DNA from: an uncultured Christensenella sp.
Lineage (GTDB): Bacteria > Bacillota > Clostridia > Christensenellales > UBA1242
DNA length: 12,210 nt
Reading direction: 5' to 3'
Assembly (NCBI GenBank): GCA_905195085.1
Contig: CAJJUK010000032.1
Location: 1 to 12,210, forward strand
Both the position numbers and the translations under genes were made by a program. Under the pieces are notes generated by a model, which saw only the letters and a list, made by a program, of their open reading frames with translations, was not told where the DNA came from and did not search any database. Numbering within the stretch: position 1 is the first letter of the stretch; each line of letters opens with the position of its first letter. Of the stretch, positions 5,417 to 12,210 are shown one piece after another.

Positions 5417-5456
5417 AAAAAAATAACTACCGATTGGTAGTTAGTACATATTTTTT
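5415..5456. terminator. Bidirectional rho-independent terminator
   Basis: TAACTACC (5424-5431), GATT, GGTAGTTA (5436-5443) form an 8-bp stem. A nine-base A-run lies directly on the left and a six-base T-run a few bases to the right. It serves the plus-strand hypothetical gene and the convergent Nudix gene; the tighter T-run is on the minus strand. Confidence 0.8.
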
Positions 5457-5472
5457 CTCAATTTTTTAATCA

Positions 5473-6006
5473 TCAAATAAATCCATTATCTTTCAACCAA
5501 CTCTCAAATTTTTCATAACCCTTTGTGTGAGGCAAAAACTCATTTGTATAACACTTCTTTAAAAATTCATCAAAACCAATCCACTTGGTCGTTTCGACTT
5601 CTTCGGATTGGTATTTTAATTTTGAAAGTTCCACATCTTTTCTCACTAAAAAGACATCAGCAATTTCATTAACTAAAACGCCATCATAAATGTTGCTGTC
5701 AGCAAAGGAAAACAAAAATTCCAGATCACTCGGCTTCAATTTGACACCAATCTCCTCAAAAACCTCTCTAACCGAAGCATCAATTGAACTCTCTCCAGCA
5801 TCAACGTGCCCGCCTACAGAAACATCCCACACATTTGGGAAAAAAGATTTTTGGCAACTTCTCTTTTGGACCAACAATTCATTTTTTGAATTCATAATCC
5901 AAACATGGACAACTCTATGCCAAAGTCCCTTTCTGTGAGCCTCTTTTTTGTCTATTACACCAATTTTGGTGCCATTTTCATTCAATAAATCTACCAATTC
6001 TTCCAT
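5473..6006 (-). CDS. Nudix hydrolase (IPP isomerase-like / YfcD-type)
   Basis: A 177-residue cytoplasmic hydrolase of nucleoside or other diphosphates. A complete Nudix box spans G66 to V88: G66-x5-E72-x7-R80-E81-x-x-E84-E85-x-G87, supplying the Mg-binding glutamates. The flanking LWHRVVHVWIMN (28-39), LLVQKRS and FPNVWDVSVGGHV place it in the subgroup related to type-1 isopentenyl-diphosphate isomerase, such as YfcD. Most of these are hydrolases of unknown substrate, so isomerase activity should not be assumed. The ATG lacks any Shine-Dalgarno sequence but sits directly behind a good promoter, so the mRNA is probably leaderless. The start is supported by the MEELVDLLNENG opening, usual for this subgroup. 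It lies 43 bases after Ku on the same strand; its own promoter argues against strict dependence on the Ku transcript. Confidence 0.9.
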   Translation of the reverse strand: MEELVDLLNENGTKIGVIDKKEAHRKGLWHRVVHVWIMNSKNELLVQKRSCQKSFFPNVWDVSVGGHVDAGESSIDASVREVFEEIGVKLKPSDLEFLFSFADSNIYDGVLVNEIADVFLVRKDVELSKLKYQSEEVETTKWIGFDEFLKKCYTNEFLPHTKGYEKFESWLKDNGFI

Positions 6007-6015
6007 TACAGCAAT

Positions 6016-6044
6016 ATAATATCAGTTTTCAAATGAAAAATCAA
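6016..6044 (-). promoter_or_regulatory. Sigma-A promoter of the Nudix gene giving a leaderless mRNA
   Basis: On the minus strand TTGATT (6039-6044), exactly 17 bp, and TATTAT (6016-6021) preceded by TG (extended -10). Only nine bases separate the -10 box from ATG, so transcription should start about three bases before the start codon. Confidence 0.6.
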
Positions 6045-6049
6045 TTCAT

Positions 6050-6844
6050 CTACGCTCGTTTACGGAAAGATACAACTTTTTCGTCGTCATCGTTGTCTGT
6101 TTGTTCGACTGATTGCTTCAATGCATCCAATAAATTGATAACTTTCTTTGGTTTTGGAGATTTGACAACTTGGATTTTCTGCCCTGCAATTTTATCCTCT
6201 ATCGCCTTCACAACTCTCTCTTTATATTCATTTTTATACGCAGAAATATCAAATTTTTTGGTCATGTTTGCAATAAGTTTTTTAGCCAGATCTAATTCCT
6301 CTTTTTTCACACTTTCTTTCGGTTTTGCAACCGGATTTTCCTGAATCTCATCGGCAAAATGCAATTTGCTTAAAACCAGACAACCATCGATAACCCTGAC
6401 TGCAATCAATGTTTCCGTTGTCCCCAGAACCGTTTTTGCAATCCCCACTTTCTTTTCACTTTCCAAAGCCTTAACGAACAACACAAATGCATTTTTTGCT
6501 CCTGTTGGCTCGACATAGTATGAATCTTCATAATAAATCGGATCAATTTCGTCCAATTTTGAGAATTGCACAATCTCAATATTCTCGTCTTTTTTTGTTT
6601 TTAACTTCTTAAATTCCTCATTTGTTAAGGTCACATACTTTCCCCTTTCATATTCATAACCCTTAACAATGTCCTCTTGAGCAATTTTTGCAGGACAATC
6701 TTCACAGGTTTTGTTGTACTTGATTCTTTGTCCAGTTTTCTTGTAAATCAGATTAAAGCCAATATCTGTGTTTTTTGTGCACGAATGTAAAATGATCGGA
6801 ATATAAACCAAACCAAATTGAATCGCTGTCTTTATTTTTGCCAT
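6050..6844 (-). CDS. ku: Bacterial Ku, non-homologous end-joining DNA end-binding protein
   Basis: A 264-residue homodimeric ring protein that binds double-strand break ends and recruits an ATP-dependent ligase (LigD) for end joining. MAKIKTAIQFGLVYIPI at the start is the classic Ku opening. It is followed by FNLIYKKTGQRIKY (30-43), CEDCPAKI, IVKGYEYERGKYVTLTNEEF (59-78), the DPIYYEDSYYVEP block (101-113) and a helical region around ELDLAKKLI. NLLDALKQS (237-245) matches the short C-terminal segment of bacterial Ku, and a basic tail (RKRA) ends the protein. An in-frame upstream ATG at 6895 would add 17 residues with no Ku similarity; the start at 6844, with a modest GGGGTG just before it, is preferred. 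Length is normal for the family. No LigD is in the window. Confidence 0.93.
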   Translation of the reverse strand: MAKIKTAIQFGLVYIPIILHSCTKNTDIGFNLIYKKTGQRIKYNKTCEDCPAKIAQEDIVKGYEYERGKYVTLTNEEFKKLKTKKDENIEIVQFSKLDEIDPIYYEDSYYVEPTGAKNAFVLFVKALESEKKVGIAKTVLGTTETLIAVRVIDGCLVLSKLHFADEIQENPVAKPKESVKKEELDLAKKLIANMTKKFDISAYKNEYKERVVKAIEDKIAGQKIQVVKSPKPKKVINLLDALKQSVEQTDNDDDEKVVSFRKRA

Positions 6845-6947
6845 AAGCACCCCATGTTTATAATTTGTGCAAAAACCGGACATATAGTCATGCATTTTAA
6901 TAAAATTTTGGCTTAAAAAATTTTTACTTAAAATTTTTTAAATTTGT

Positions 6948-6976
6948 TTGTAATTAATATTATAATATGCTAAAAT
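6948..6976 (+). promoter_or_regulatory. Probable promoter of the glycosyltransferase gene
   Basis: TTGTAA (6948-6953), 17 bp, and TAAAAT (6971-6976) with an extended TG two bases before it. It would give a leader of about 90 bases that contains the near-palindrome ACGT-G-ACGT at 6995-7003. The intergenic stretch 6845-7071 is very AT-rich and must also hold the divergent Ku promoter, for which no clear -35 box is seen. Confidence 0.45.
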
Positions 6977-7071
6977 GACATTAGTATAAACTTTACGTGA
7001 CGTTATTTTTTTCGATAATAAGATTAATTTTTATACCTTCTTGACTAAACTATTGGATGGGGAGTTTTAAT

Positions 7072-8271
7072 ATGATTATCACATTGGTTACAGACCAATT
7101 TTACAAAAACAATCACGGAACAAGCATTTCCGCACAACAAATTTATAATGGTCTTGTCAAAAGAGGACACACTGTCAGAGTTCTCGCAATCGACGAAACA
7201 AACAACACCGCTTATGCACTTAAAGAGAGATATTTTGGAAAGCCAATTACAAAGCTTATCAACTCTCAAGGATTTCAATTTGCAAAACCAGATAGGGAAG
7301 TTATCAAAAAATCAATTGAAGGTGCTGACATCGTTCATGTCTATATGCCTTTCAAACTTGGTTGCAAGACAATTGAAATCTGCAGAGAAATGAATGTTCC
7401 TTGCACTGCAGGCTTTCATATAATACCCGAAAACATCACATCAACAATCTACATGAACAAAGTTGCTGTTGTGAATGCTTCTTTGTGGGAAAAATTCAAA
7501 AACTGCACATACAGATATGTCAAACATATTCACTGCCCTTCTCTTATGGTGGCAAAACTCTTGGAAAATCATCACTACAATTCATATTTGCATGTGATTT
7601 CAAACGGATATAATCCAATCTTCAAAATTGTTGAAGGAGAAGAAAAACCTAAAGTTTTCAGAGATAAAATCGTCATCACATTCATCGGACGATTCTCTCG
7701 TGAAAAACGTCATGATTTGATTATTAAAGCGGTCAACGCAAGCAAATACCGTGACAAGATTCAACTTATATTCGGCGGAAAAGGCCCAACAAAGAAACAT
7801 ATCATGAAAATGGCTCAAAAATTGCCAATCTATCCAATGTTCAGTTTCTTCTCAAAAGAACAGATTGTTTCTCTGTTGAATTTCTCAGACTTATACATTC
7901 ACCCTGCAGACATTGAAGTGGAAGGAATGAGTTGCATTGAAGCAATCGCCTGTGGTTGTGTCCCAATTGTTTCAAACAGTGTTAAGAGTGCAACACCACA
8001 ATTCACTGTTCATGAAAAGAGCATATTTGAGCATGGAAACTATAAAGACCTGACTGAAAAAATTGATTGGTGGATTGAACACCCTGAAGAACTCAAAGCT
8101 CACAGAAAAGTTATTGCAGAGCACGCACTCAAATTCACTGTTGAAAGAAGTATGGATTATTACATCGAAATGTTTGAACAAGCAATCAAAGATTGGGACA
8201 AAGATTATGACTGCAAAGATAAGAAAAAAGCTATGAAGCCTGTAATAATCAATAATTACGAAAATAAATAA
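7072..8271 (+). CDS. GT4 family glycosyltransferase
   Basis: A 399-residue GT-B fold retaining glycosyltransferase, probably membrane-associated and using a nucleotide sugar. The N-terminal acceptor half starts MIITLVTDQFYKNNHGTSIS with IYNGLVKRGHTVRVLA and ADIVHVYMP (85-93). The C-terminal donor half has IVITFIGRFSREKRHDLII (200-218), LIFGGKGP, and EVEGMSCIEAIACGCVPIVS (282-301) carrying the E-x7-E motif (E282, E290). The overall pattern is close to diacylglycerol glucosyl- and mannosyltransferases of Firmicutes, so glycolipid synthesis is likely but the acceptor is unproven. GGGGAG (7059-7064) fixes the start at 7072; an ATG at 7057 would overlap this site. The C-terminus is lysine-rich. 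It is a single-gene unit with its own terminator. Confidence 0.9.
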   Translation: MIITLVTDQFYKNNHGTSISAQQIYNGLVKRGHTVRVLAIDETNNTAYALKERYFGKPITKLINSQGFQFAKPDREVIKKSIEGADIVHVYMPFKLGCKTIEICREMNVPCTAGFHIIPENITSTIYMNKVAVVNASLWEKFKNCTYRYVKHIHCPSLMVAKLLENHHYNSYLHVISNGYNPIFKIVEGEEKPKVFRDKIVITFIGRFSREKRHDLIIKAVNASKYRDKIQLIFGGKGPTKKHIMKMAQKLPIYPMFSFFSKEQIVSLLNFSDLYIHPADIEVEGMSCIEAIACGCVPIVSNSVKSATPQFTVHEKSIFEHGNYKDLTEKIDWWIEHPEELKAHRKVIAEHALKFTVERSMDYYIEMFEQAIKDWDKDYDCKDKKKAMKPVIINNYENK

Positions 8272-8280
8272 GAAAAAATC

Positions 8281-8310
8281 AAAAAATCGCATAATTTTTG
8301 CGATTTTTTT
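8281..8310. terminator. Bidirectional rho-independent terminator
   Basis: A perfect 11-bp stem: six A and TCGCA (8281-8291) pairs with TGCGA and six T (8299-8309) around a 7-base loop, with T-runs on both strands. It ends the glycosyltransferase transcript and the convergent peptidase transcript. Confidence 0.85.
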
Positions 8311-8340
8311 ATTATTTAGCTTTTCTTTGCCATATTTTTC

Positions 8341-9792
8341 TTATTGAAACACAACTTCTCCACTCAACCAAGCGTTAAAATAATTTTCCAAATTTGAATG
8401 TGCCGAATGACAAAAACTTTCAATCAGTTTTTCTGCAGAAGAATTTTTGAACTTGTATTCACCAAAATAATCCTTCAAACAATTAACGAACTTCCTTTCG
8501 CTCATACTTTGTCTGAGATTGTCAAAAAGCAACATTCCCTTTGTATAGATACAATTAACATATTCTGGTTCGGTGTCAAACTCTGACAAATTTCTGTTCA
8601 TGCTTTCGTCAACATCACCATTAATTTTAGTGAAAATGGACACAAAATTTTTATAGGTATTGGTGGCATTTTCCATGATAATGTCATAATCCAAACCATA
8701 CTCTTTATTTTGTTCAAAGAAAAGAGCAGTGGAAAATTCTGTCAACCCTTCATCAACCCACGAATCCTCATATTCATTGTTCCCTACAAGTCCATACCAC
8801 CACTGATGAGCAATTTCATGGACGATGACATAGTTCTCCGCCTCCTCATCAACATCGTCCGAAATCATCACAAGATTTGGATATTCCATTCCCCCAAAAC
8901 AAAAATTTGTTTGAACAACACTCAATTGCTTGTAAGGATATTCACCAAACAGATTTTGAAAAGTTGTGACCGCATCAACAGAAGTTTTGAGATGTGCTTG
9001 TGCATTTTCGTCATCATAGAAATAATATCTGATATCAATTCCTCCCACTTTGCCAGTAATCACCTGAAAATCTTTTGACAAAACAAAACAGAAATCTCTT
9101 ATGTTTTCTCCTTTGCAAACTGAAGTTGTCTGTCCATCCTTAACACTCTGACTTAACAATTCTCCTGAAGACGCAAGCACATAGTCATCTGGATAAGAAA
9201 TCAAAACATTGAAATTGGAAACATCACTATAAAATGGGTCCCCGCTTGCAGAAAATTGATTTTTGACAAAGCCAACTCCATCTTCATAGACACAGGCAAT
9301 AGGGAAGAAATTGCCAAAGTTTACAGCATTATTTCCATAACCCAAACGATGATTGATGTTTGCAAGGTTGATTGTGTATTTCATGTCTATCTCCACTTTT
9401 TCTTGTGGAAACAACTCTTGAATCAAACTCACTGTCAAAATGTTCCCATTTTCACTGACTGAAAAGGTCGCATCTTGTCCATCAACTTGCACACTCTCAA
9501 ATTCCACATTCCCCAAACTTTCACCATTTGGATATGCCCTGTCCGTGTATGATTTTGGAACAGCAGTTTGTCCTTCTGCAAAAGCATTGGCATAGACAAA
9601 AAAACAAACTTCAGTCAAGGCGTTGTCGCTATTATTGACATACATGGTTTCTTGAGCACAATCAAGAGTTTGCGTTTGGTCATCATAAATCACTTCAATT
9701 TGGTATGAGTTAAGTTCGCTTTTGGACGAACACCCAACCAGAAAAATAGGCAGACAAAATGCTATCATCAACACAAAAACAAATTTTTTCAT
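8341..9792 (-). CDS. M1 family zinc aminopeptidase-like lipoprotein
   Basis: A 483-residue secreted lipoprotein. The signal peptide MKKFVFVLMIAFCLPIFLVG ends at lipobox LVGC, with C21 as the acylated residue. Zinc ligands are H325 and H329 of HEIAHQWW and E348 after exactly 18 residues (WVDEGLTEF), the M1 gluzincin pattern. GGMEYPNLVMIS (300-311) corresponds to the substrate-binding G-x-M-E-N block, with Y in place of N. Y416 in the IYTKGM segment fits the catalytic tyrosine. It lacks the long C-terminal helical domain of full-size aminopeptidases, as is common for clostridial homologues. It should act outside the membrane, trimming peptides. No clear Shine-Dalgarno sequence precedes the ATG. 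It is transcribed divergently from the DnaD-family gene. Confidence 0.9.
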   Translation of the reverse strand: MKKFVFVLMIAFCLPIFLVGCSSKSELNSYQIEVIYDDQTQTLDCAQETMYVNNSDNALTEVCFFVYANAFAEGQTAVPKSYTDRAYPNGESLGNVEFESVQVDGQDATFSVSENGNILTVSLIQELFPQEKVEIDMKYTINLANINHRLGYGNNAVNFGNFFPIACVYEDGVGFVKNQFSASGDPFYSDVSNFNVLISYPDDYVLASSGELLSQSVKDGQTTSVCKGENIRDFCFVLSKDFQVITGKVGGIDIRYYFYDDENAQAHLKTSVDAVTTFQNLFGEYPYKQLSVVQTNFCFGGMEYPNLVMISDDVDEEAENYVIVHEIAHQWWYGLVGNNEYEDSWVDEGLTEFSTALFFEQNKEYGLDYDIIMENATNTYKNFVSIFTKINGDVDESMNRNLSEFDTEPEYVNCIYTKGMLLFDNLRQSMSERKFVNCLKDYFGEYKFKNSSAEKLIESFCHSAHSNLENYFNAWLSGEVVFQ

Positions 9793-9836
9793 GTTGTATT
9801 GTATTCTTCAAGAAATCAAAACATGCTCTCAAAAGG

Positions 9837-9865
9837 TTGTAAAAAGACGATTTTTGTGATATCAT
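9837..9865 (+). promoter_or_regulatory. Sigma-A promoter of the DnaD-family / loader operon
   Basis: TTGTAA (9837-9842), exactly 17 bp, and TATCAT (9860-9865). AGGAGG (9886-9891) follows four bases before the ATG at 9896. It serves both primosome genes. Confidence 0.55.
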
Positions 9866-9895
9866 TACAAATGAACATTCTGCTTAGGAGGAAAT

Positions 9896-11338
9896 ATGGC
9901 TTTTTGTAAATATTCCATTGATATGTTGGCAAACAACAGCACTGAAGTTGATAACATTTTTATCAATAATTATCTTCCTTATGCAGACGCAAACTATGTC
10001 AAAATCTATCTTTATGGTCTCTACAAATGCCAAGACAGCAACAGCAGAGACAACACATTGGAAAATTTTGCAAATGAATTGAATTTGTCACAAGAAGAAA
10101 TCGAAAAAGCATTCTACTATTGGCAAGAACAGGGCTTGGTGCAAATTCTCAATGTCATTCCATTTGAAGTTCGCTATCTTCCAATAAGCGACGTCTTGAA
10201 CAACACAAAGAAATATAATGTCAAAAAATATCAATCTTTCAATGCTCAAGCACAAGAGATTTTGAGCGGAAGAATGATAACTCCAAATGAGTATAGGGAA
10301 TATTACGACATCATTGAACGCTTGCACATGGAAAAAGAAGCACTCCTTATGATAATCAACTATTGTGTCAACATCAAAGGAAACAATGTTGGTTATGCAT
10401 ACATCACAACAATTGCAAAAGATTGGGCAAACCAAAAAATAACCACTGCAAAACAAGTCGAAGAAAGACTGCTTGAATTTGAAAGTTTGCAAACAGGAAT
10501 GGAATATTTGCTCAAGCTTATGGGATCAAAACGCCTTCCAAACATTGAAGAAAGATCTCTCTATCAAAAATGGGTTCAACAAGGATTTGATGATGAAGTT
10601 TTGACCTATGTTGCAAAAAAAATGAAATCAAAAAACAAAGCAAGTTTTCAATATATGGACAACGTTTTGGAAAAATATTATGCAAACAAACTCTTCTCCG
10701 TTGCTGAAATTGAACTTTTTGAAGAAGAAAAATCAAAAGCAACTCAAATTGCAAGAATCCTCACCAAAAATCTTGGTCTTTACTATGAAAACATCGAACC
10801 AGTTGTTGACAACTATATCTTCAACTGGATTAACTTAGGTTTCTCTGAGAAAATGCTGGAAGAAATCTCTAATTATTGTTTCAAAACAAATGTCCGCACC
10901 CTTGAAGGAATGAACAAGGTGCTTGAAAAGTTCCACAAACTTGGAATTTTGACAGAAAAATCTCTCGCAGAATATTTCAACGAAGTTCTGGCAGTGGACA
11001 AACAAATCAAAGACATTCTTGAAAAAATTGGGCTTTCAAGAAATGTAAATCAGTTTGACAGAGATAAGTATAGAATTTGGAAAGATGTTTGGAAATTGCC
11101 AGATGATGTCATTGATTATGCCTGCACCATATCAGCCGGAAAAGAACAACCTATGCAATATCTTTCCAGCATCCTTTCCACTTTCCATGATAAAAACATC
11201 AAAACCGTTGAAGAAGCAAAAAATTCATTCAATATTTTGAGCAAAACGGAAAACAAATCAAATTTTTCAACTGGAAGATCTTATTCCAAAGAAGAAATGA
11301 ACGCACTCTTTCAATCTATTGATGAGATTGAAATCTAA
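9896..11338 (+). CDS. DnaD-family primosome protein with four DnaD-like modules
   Basis: A 480-residue protein related to the DnaB/DnaD initiation proteins of Firmicutes, which help place the replicative helicase at origins and stalled forks. Residues about 25-100 form a winged-helix domain (YVKIYLYGLYK, LANELNLS-like FANELNLSQEEIEKAFYYW). Four helical modules follow: about 115-190, with the signature YAYITTIAKDW (167-177); 205-275 (FQYMDNVLEKYY); 283-360 (LEGMNKVLEKFHKLGI); and 367-445 (MQYLSSILSTFHDKNI). The C-terminal tail SYSKEEMNALFQSIDEIEI resembles conserved tails of clostridial DnaD proteins. B. subtilis DnaD and DnaB have one and two such domains, so four is unusual. AGGAGG and the promoter upstream set the start. 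The loader gene starts nine bases after the stop, so the two are co-expressed. Confidence 0.85.
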   Translation: MAFCKYSIDMLANNSTEVDNIFINNYLPYADANYVKIYLYGLYKCQDSNSRDNTLENFANELNLSQEEIEKAFYYWQEQGLVQILNVIPFEVRYLPISDVLNNTKKYNVKKYQSFNAQAQEILSGRMITPNEYREYYDIIERLHMEKEALLMIINYCVNIKGNNVGYAYITTIAKDWANQKITTAKQVEERLLEFESLQTGMEYLLKLMGSKRLPNIEERSLYQKWVQQGFDDEVLTYVAKKMKSKNKASFQYMDNVLEKYYANKLFSVAEIELFEEEKSKATQIARILTKNLGLYYENIEPVVDNYIFNWINLGFSEKMLEEISNYCFKTNVRTLEGMNKVLEKFHKLGILTEKSLAEYFNEVLAVDKQIKDILEKIGLSRNVNQFDRDKYRIWKDVWKLPDDVIDYACTISAGKEQPMQYLSSILSTFHDKNIKTVEEAKNSFNILSKTENKSNFSTGRSYSKEEMNALFQSIDEIEI

Positions 11339-11347
11339 GGAGAATTA

Positions 11348-12112
11348 ATGAAACAAGAAATCATACGTGATGCAATGGCAATCATTCAACAAAGAAAACG
11401 AGATGCAGAAGCCGATTATAACACCAAAATGGCTCCTCTTTTTTGTGATGAAGAATACATTCAAGCATACAAAAATTACACTCGCCTTCAAATTGAAAAT
11501 TCCAGAAAATTGGCGTATGGTGAAAAACCAGATGAAAAAAGTGAACAAAAAGCTTTGGACAAAATTGAAAGATTGAAAGATAAACACAGACTAAGTGGCG
11601 AAAAAATCAACTATTCGTGCAAAAAGTGCAATGACGAAGGCTATAAAAATGGTCAAATGTGCACTTGTTTAAAAACAGAAATTTCAAAACAAATTCTTAA
11701 AAGCAGCGGTTTTGAAGAACTTAAAGATTTTGACAATGAAATCAAAACTTCTGGTGACCTTGCTCCAGTTTACAAAAAAATGCAAGAATGGTGCAATAGT
11801 GATTTTAAGAAAAATTTGATATACATCGCTGGACCAACAGGTGTTGGAAAAACATATCTCATTCGATGCATGGCAAATGAACTCATAAAAAGAGGAAAAA
11901 TAATCAAAATGGTTTCTGCCCCTAACATGAGCATTGAATTTAAAGAGTTCACAAAATATCAAGACACAGAGATAATCAAAAAATATATAGATTGCGAGGT
12001 CTTGTTCATTGACGACCTTGGAACTGAAACCATGTTCAAAAATTCCACTTTGGAAAACTTATATTTTGTGTTGACGGCCATAATATTAGGACTTACTTTG
12101 AGACAAAGATAG
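11348..12112 (+). CDS. dnaI: DnaI/DnaC-like helicase loader, 3' end missing
   Basis: An AAA+ ATPase that loads the replicative helicase together with DnaD/DnaB proteins. The N-terminal helical region (1-85) leads to a zinc-binding motif C91-x2-C94-x10-C105-x-C107, common in clostridial loaders. Walker A is GPTGVGKT (162-169) and Walker B is LFIDDLG (219-225). The family sequence then stops at ENLYFVL (242). After it come 12 unrelated residues and TAG, instead of sensor I (usually a TTN-like motif), the arginine finger and sensor II. Roughly 70-80 residues are missing, so the product should not be a functional ATPase. None of the three forward frames to the window end restores the family sequence, so a simple frameshift is unlikely. 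AGGAG precedes ATG, nine bases after the DnaD-family stop. Insertion of another element or an assembly join near 12073 would explain this. Confidence 0.85.
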   Translation: MKQEIIRDAMAIIQQRKRDAEADYNTKMAPLFCDEEYIQAYKNYTRLQIENSRKLAYGEKPDEKSEQKALDKIERLKDKHRLSGEKINYSCKKCNDEGYKNGQMCTCLKTEISKQILKSSGFEELKDFDNEIKTSGDLAPVYKKMQEWCNSDFKKNLIYIAGPTGVGKTYLIRCMANELIKRGKIIKMVSAPNMSIEFKEFTKYQDTEIIKKYIDCEVLFIDDLGTETMFKNSTLENLYFVLTAIILGLTLRQR

Positions 12113-12210
12113 AATTTATAATGATAGAATTAAAGAAAATCCGCAATTAATTAACCCGAATTTAATCCCCCTATTAATAGTAGTTACGTTTCTTTGCCAC
12201 GAATTAATCT
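12074..12210. other. Foreign sequence after the loader breakpoint, possible mobile-element end
   Basis: From about 12074 the DNA no longer encodes DnaI/DnaC-like sequence. It contains GGCCATAATATTAGG and a C-rich patch (ATCCCCCTATT), and its texture differs from the upstream coding DNA. A minus-strand frame is open from the edge to a TAA at 12116-12118 (about 30 codons, ending SLILSL), and a plus-strand frame is also open to the edge, so neither can be preferred. A transposase 3' end close to an element terminus would fit, but no known terminal repeat is recognised. Confidence 0.35.

Noticed and set aside
5473..6006. Calling the Nudix protein a type-1 isopentenyl-diphosphate isomerase
   Set aside because: It carries a complete classical Nudix box and belongs to the YfcD-like hydrolases. 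The similarity to the isomerase is subgroup-level only.
6845..6895. Extended N-terminus of Ku from an upstream in-frame ATG
   Set aside because: The added residues have no Ku similarity, whereas MAKIKTAIQFGLVYIPI matches the standard Ku N-terminus.
9790..9803. Leaderless start for the M1 peptidase gene based on TACAAT just before the ATG
   Set aside because: No acceptable -35 box is found at 16-18 bp, and a start from this box would fall within the start codon.
12074..12210. Simple frameshift in the helicase loader
   Set aside because: Reading the other two forward frames to the window end gives no sensor I or later AAA+ motif, so a single-base error does not explain the lost C-terminus.

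Overview
This 12.2 kb window is low-GC DNA from the Bacillota (Firmicutes), most likely an uncultured gut-type member of the Clostridia. The evidence is the AT-rich coding sequence, strong GGAGG-type ribosome binding sites, a DnaD-family primosome protein followed by a DnaI/DnaC-type loader, an HrcA/CIRCE-like operator on an Hsp20 gene, a clostridial-style M1 peptidase lipoprotein and a bacterial Ku. No rRNA, tRNA or CRISPR array is visible.

Layout. (1) 1-1250: a nested hairpin at the very left edge, then a minus-strand gene for a cytoplasmic HExxH protein resembling DUF4932 proteins, with its own promoter. (2) 1251-4088: a compact minus-strand cassette of phage tail origin. It reads: holin-like membrane protein, tail fibre 1, chaperone-like protein 1, tail fibre 2, chaperone-like protein 2, small tail protein. 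The fibre/chaperone pair is duplicated, and no head, terminase, portal or integrase gene accompanies it. It ends at a terminator at 1147-1188. Upstream of it lies an array of CTAA motifs spaced exactly 10 bp apart. (3) 4206-4885: two minus-strand terminators, hsp20, and a sigma-A promoter overlapped by a degenerate CIRCE operator. (4) 4957-5456: a plus-strand gene for a cysteine-containing protein of unknown function and a bidirectional terminator. (5) 5473-6844 (minus): a Nudix hydrolase with an apparently leaderless promoter, and Ku. (6) 6948-8310 (plus): a GT4 glycosyltransferase with its terminator. (7) 8341-9792 (minus): an M1-type peptidase lipoprotein. (8) 9837-12112 (plus): a DnaD-family protein with four apparent DnaD-like modules, closely followed by a DnaI/DnaC-like helicase loader. 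The loader breaks off after Walker B, and the last ~135 bases do not continue it in any frame.

How the genes fit together. The primosome pair would load the replicative helicase. Ku would hold broken ends for non-homologous end joining, but no LigD is in view. Hsp20 is a stress-controlled holdase. The fibre cassette looks like a domesticated or decayed receptor-binding module. The other genes are unrelated single-gene units separated by terminators. No complete new system can be proven here. The best leads are the orphan duplicated fibre cassette with its 10-bp-phased upstream array, the four-module DnaD protein, the interrupted loader gene and the leaderless Nudix gene.
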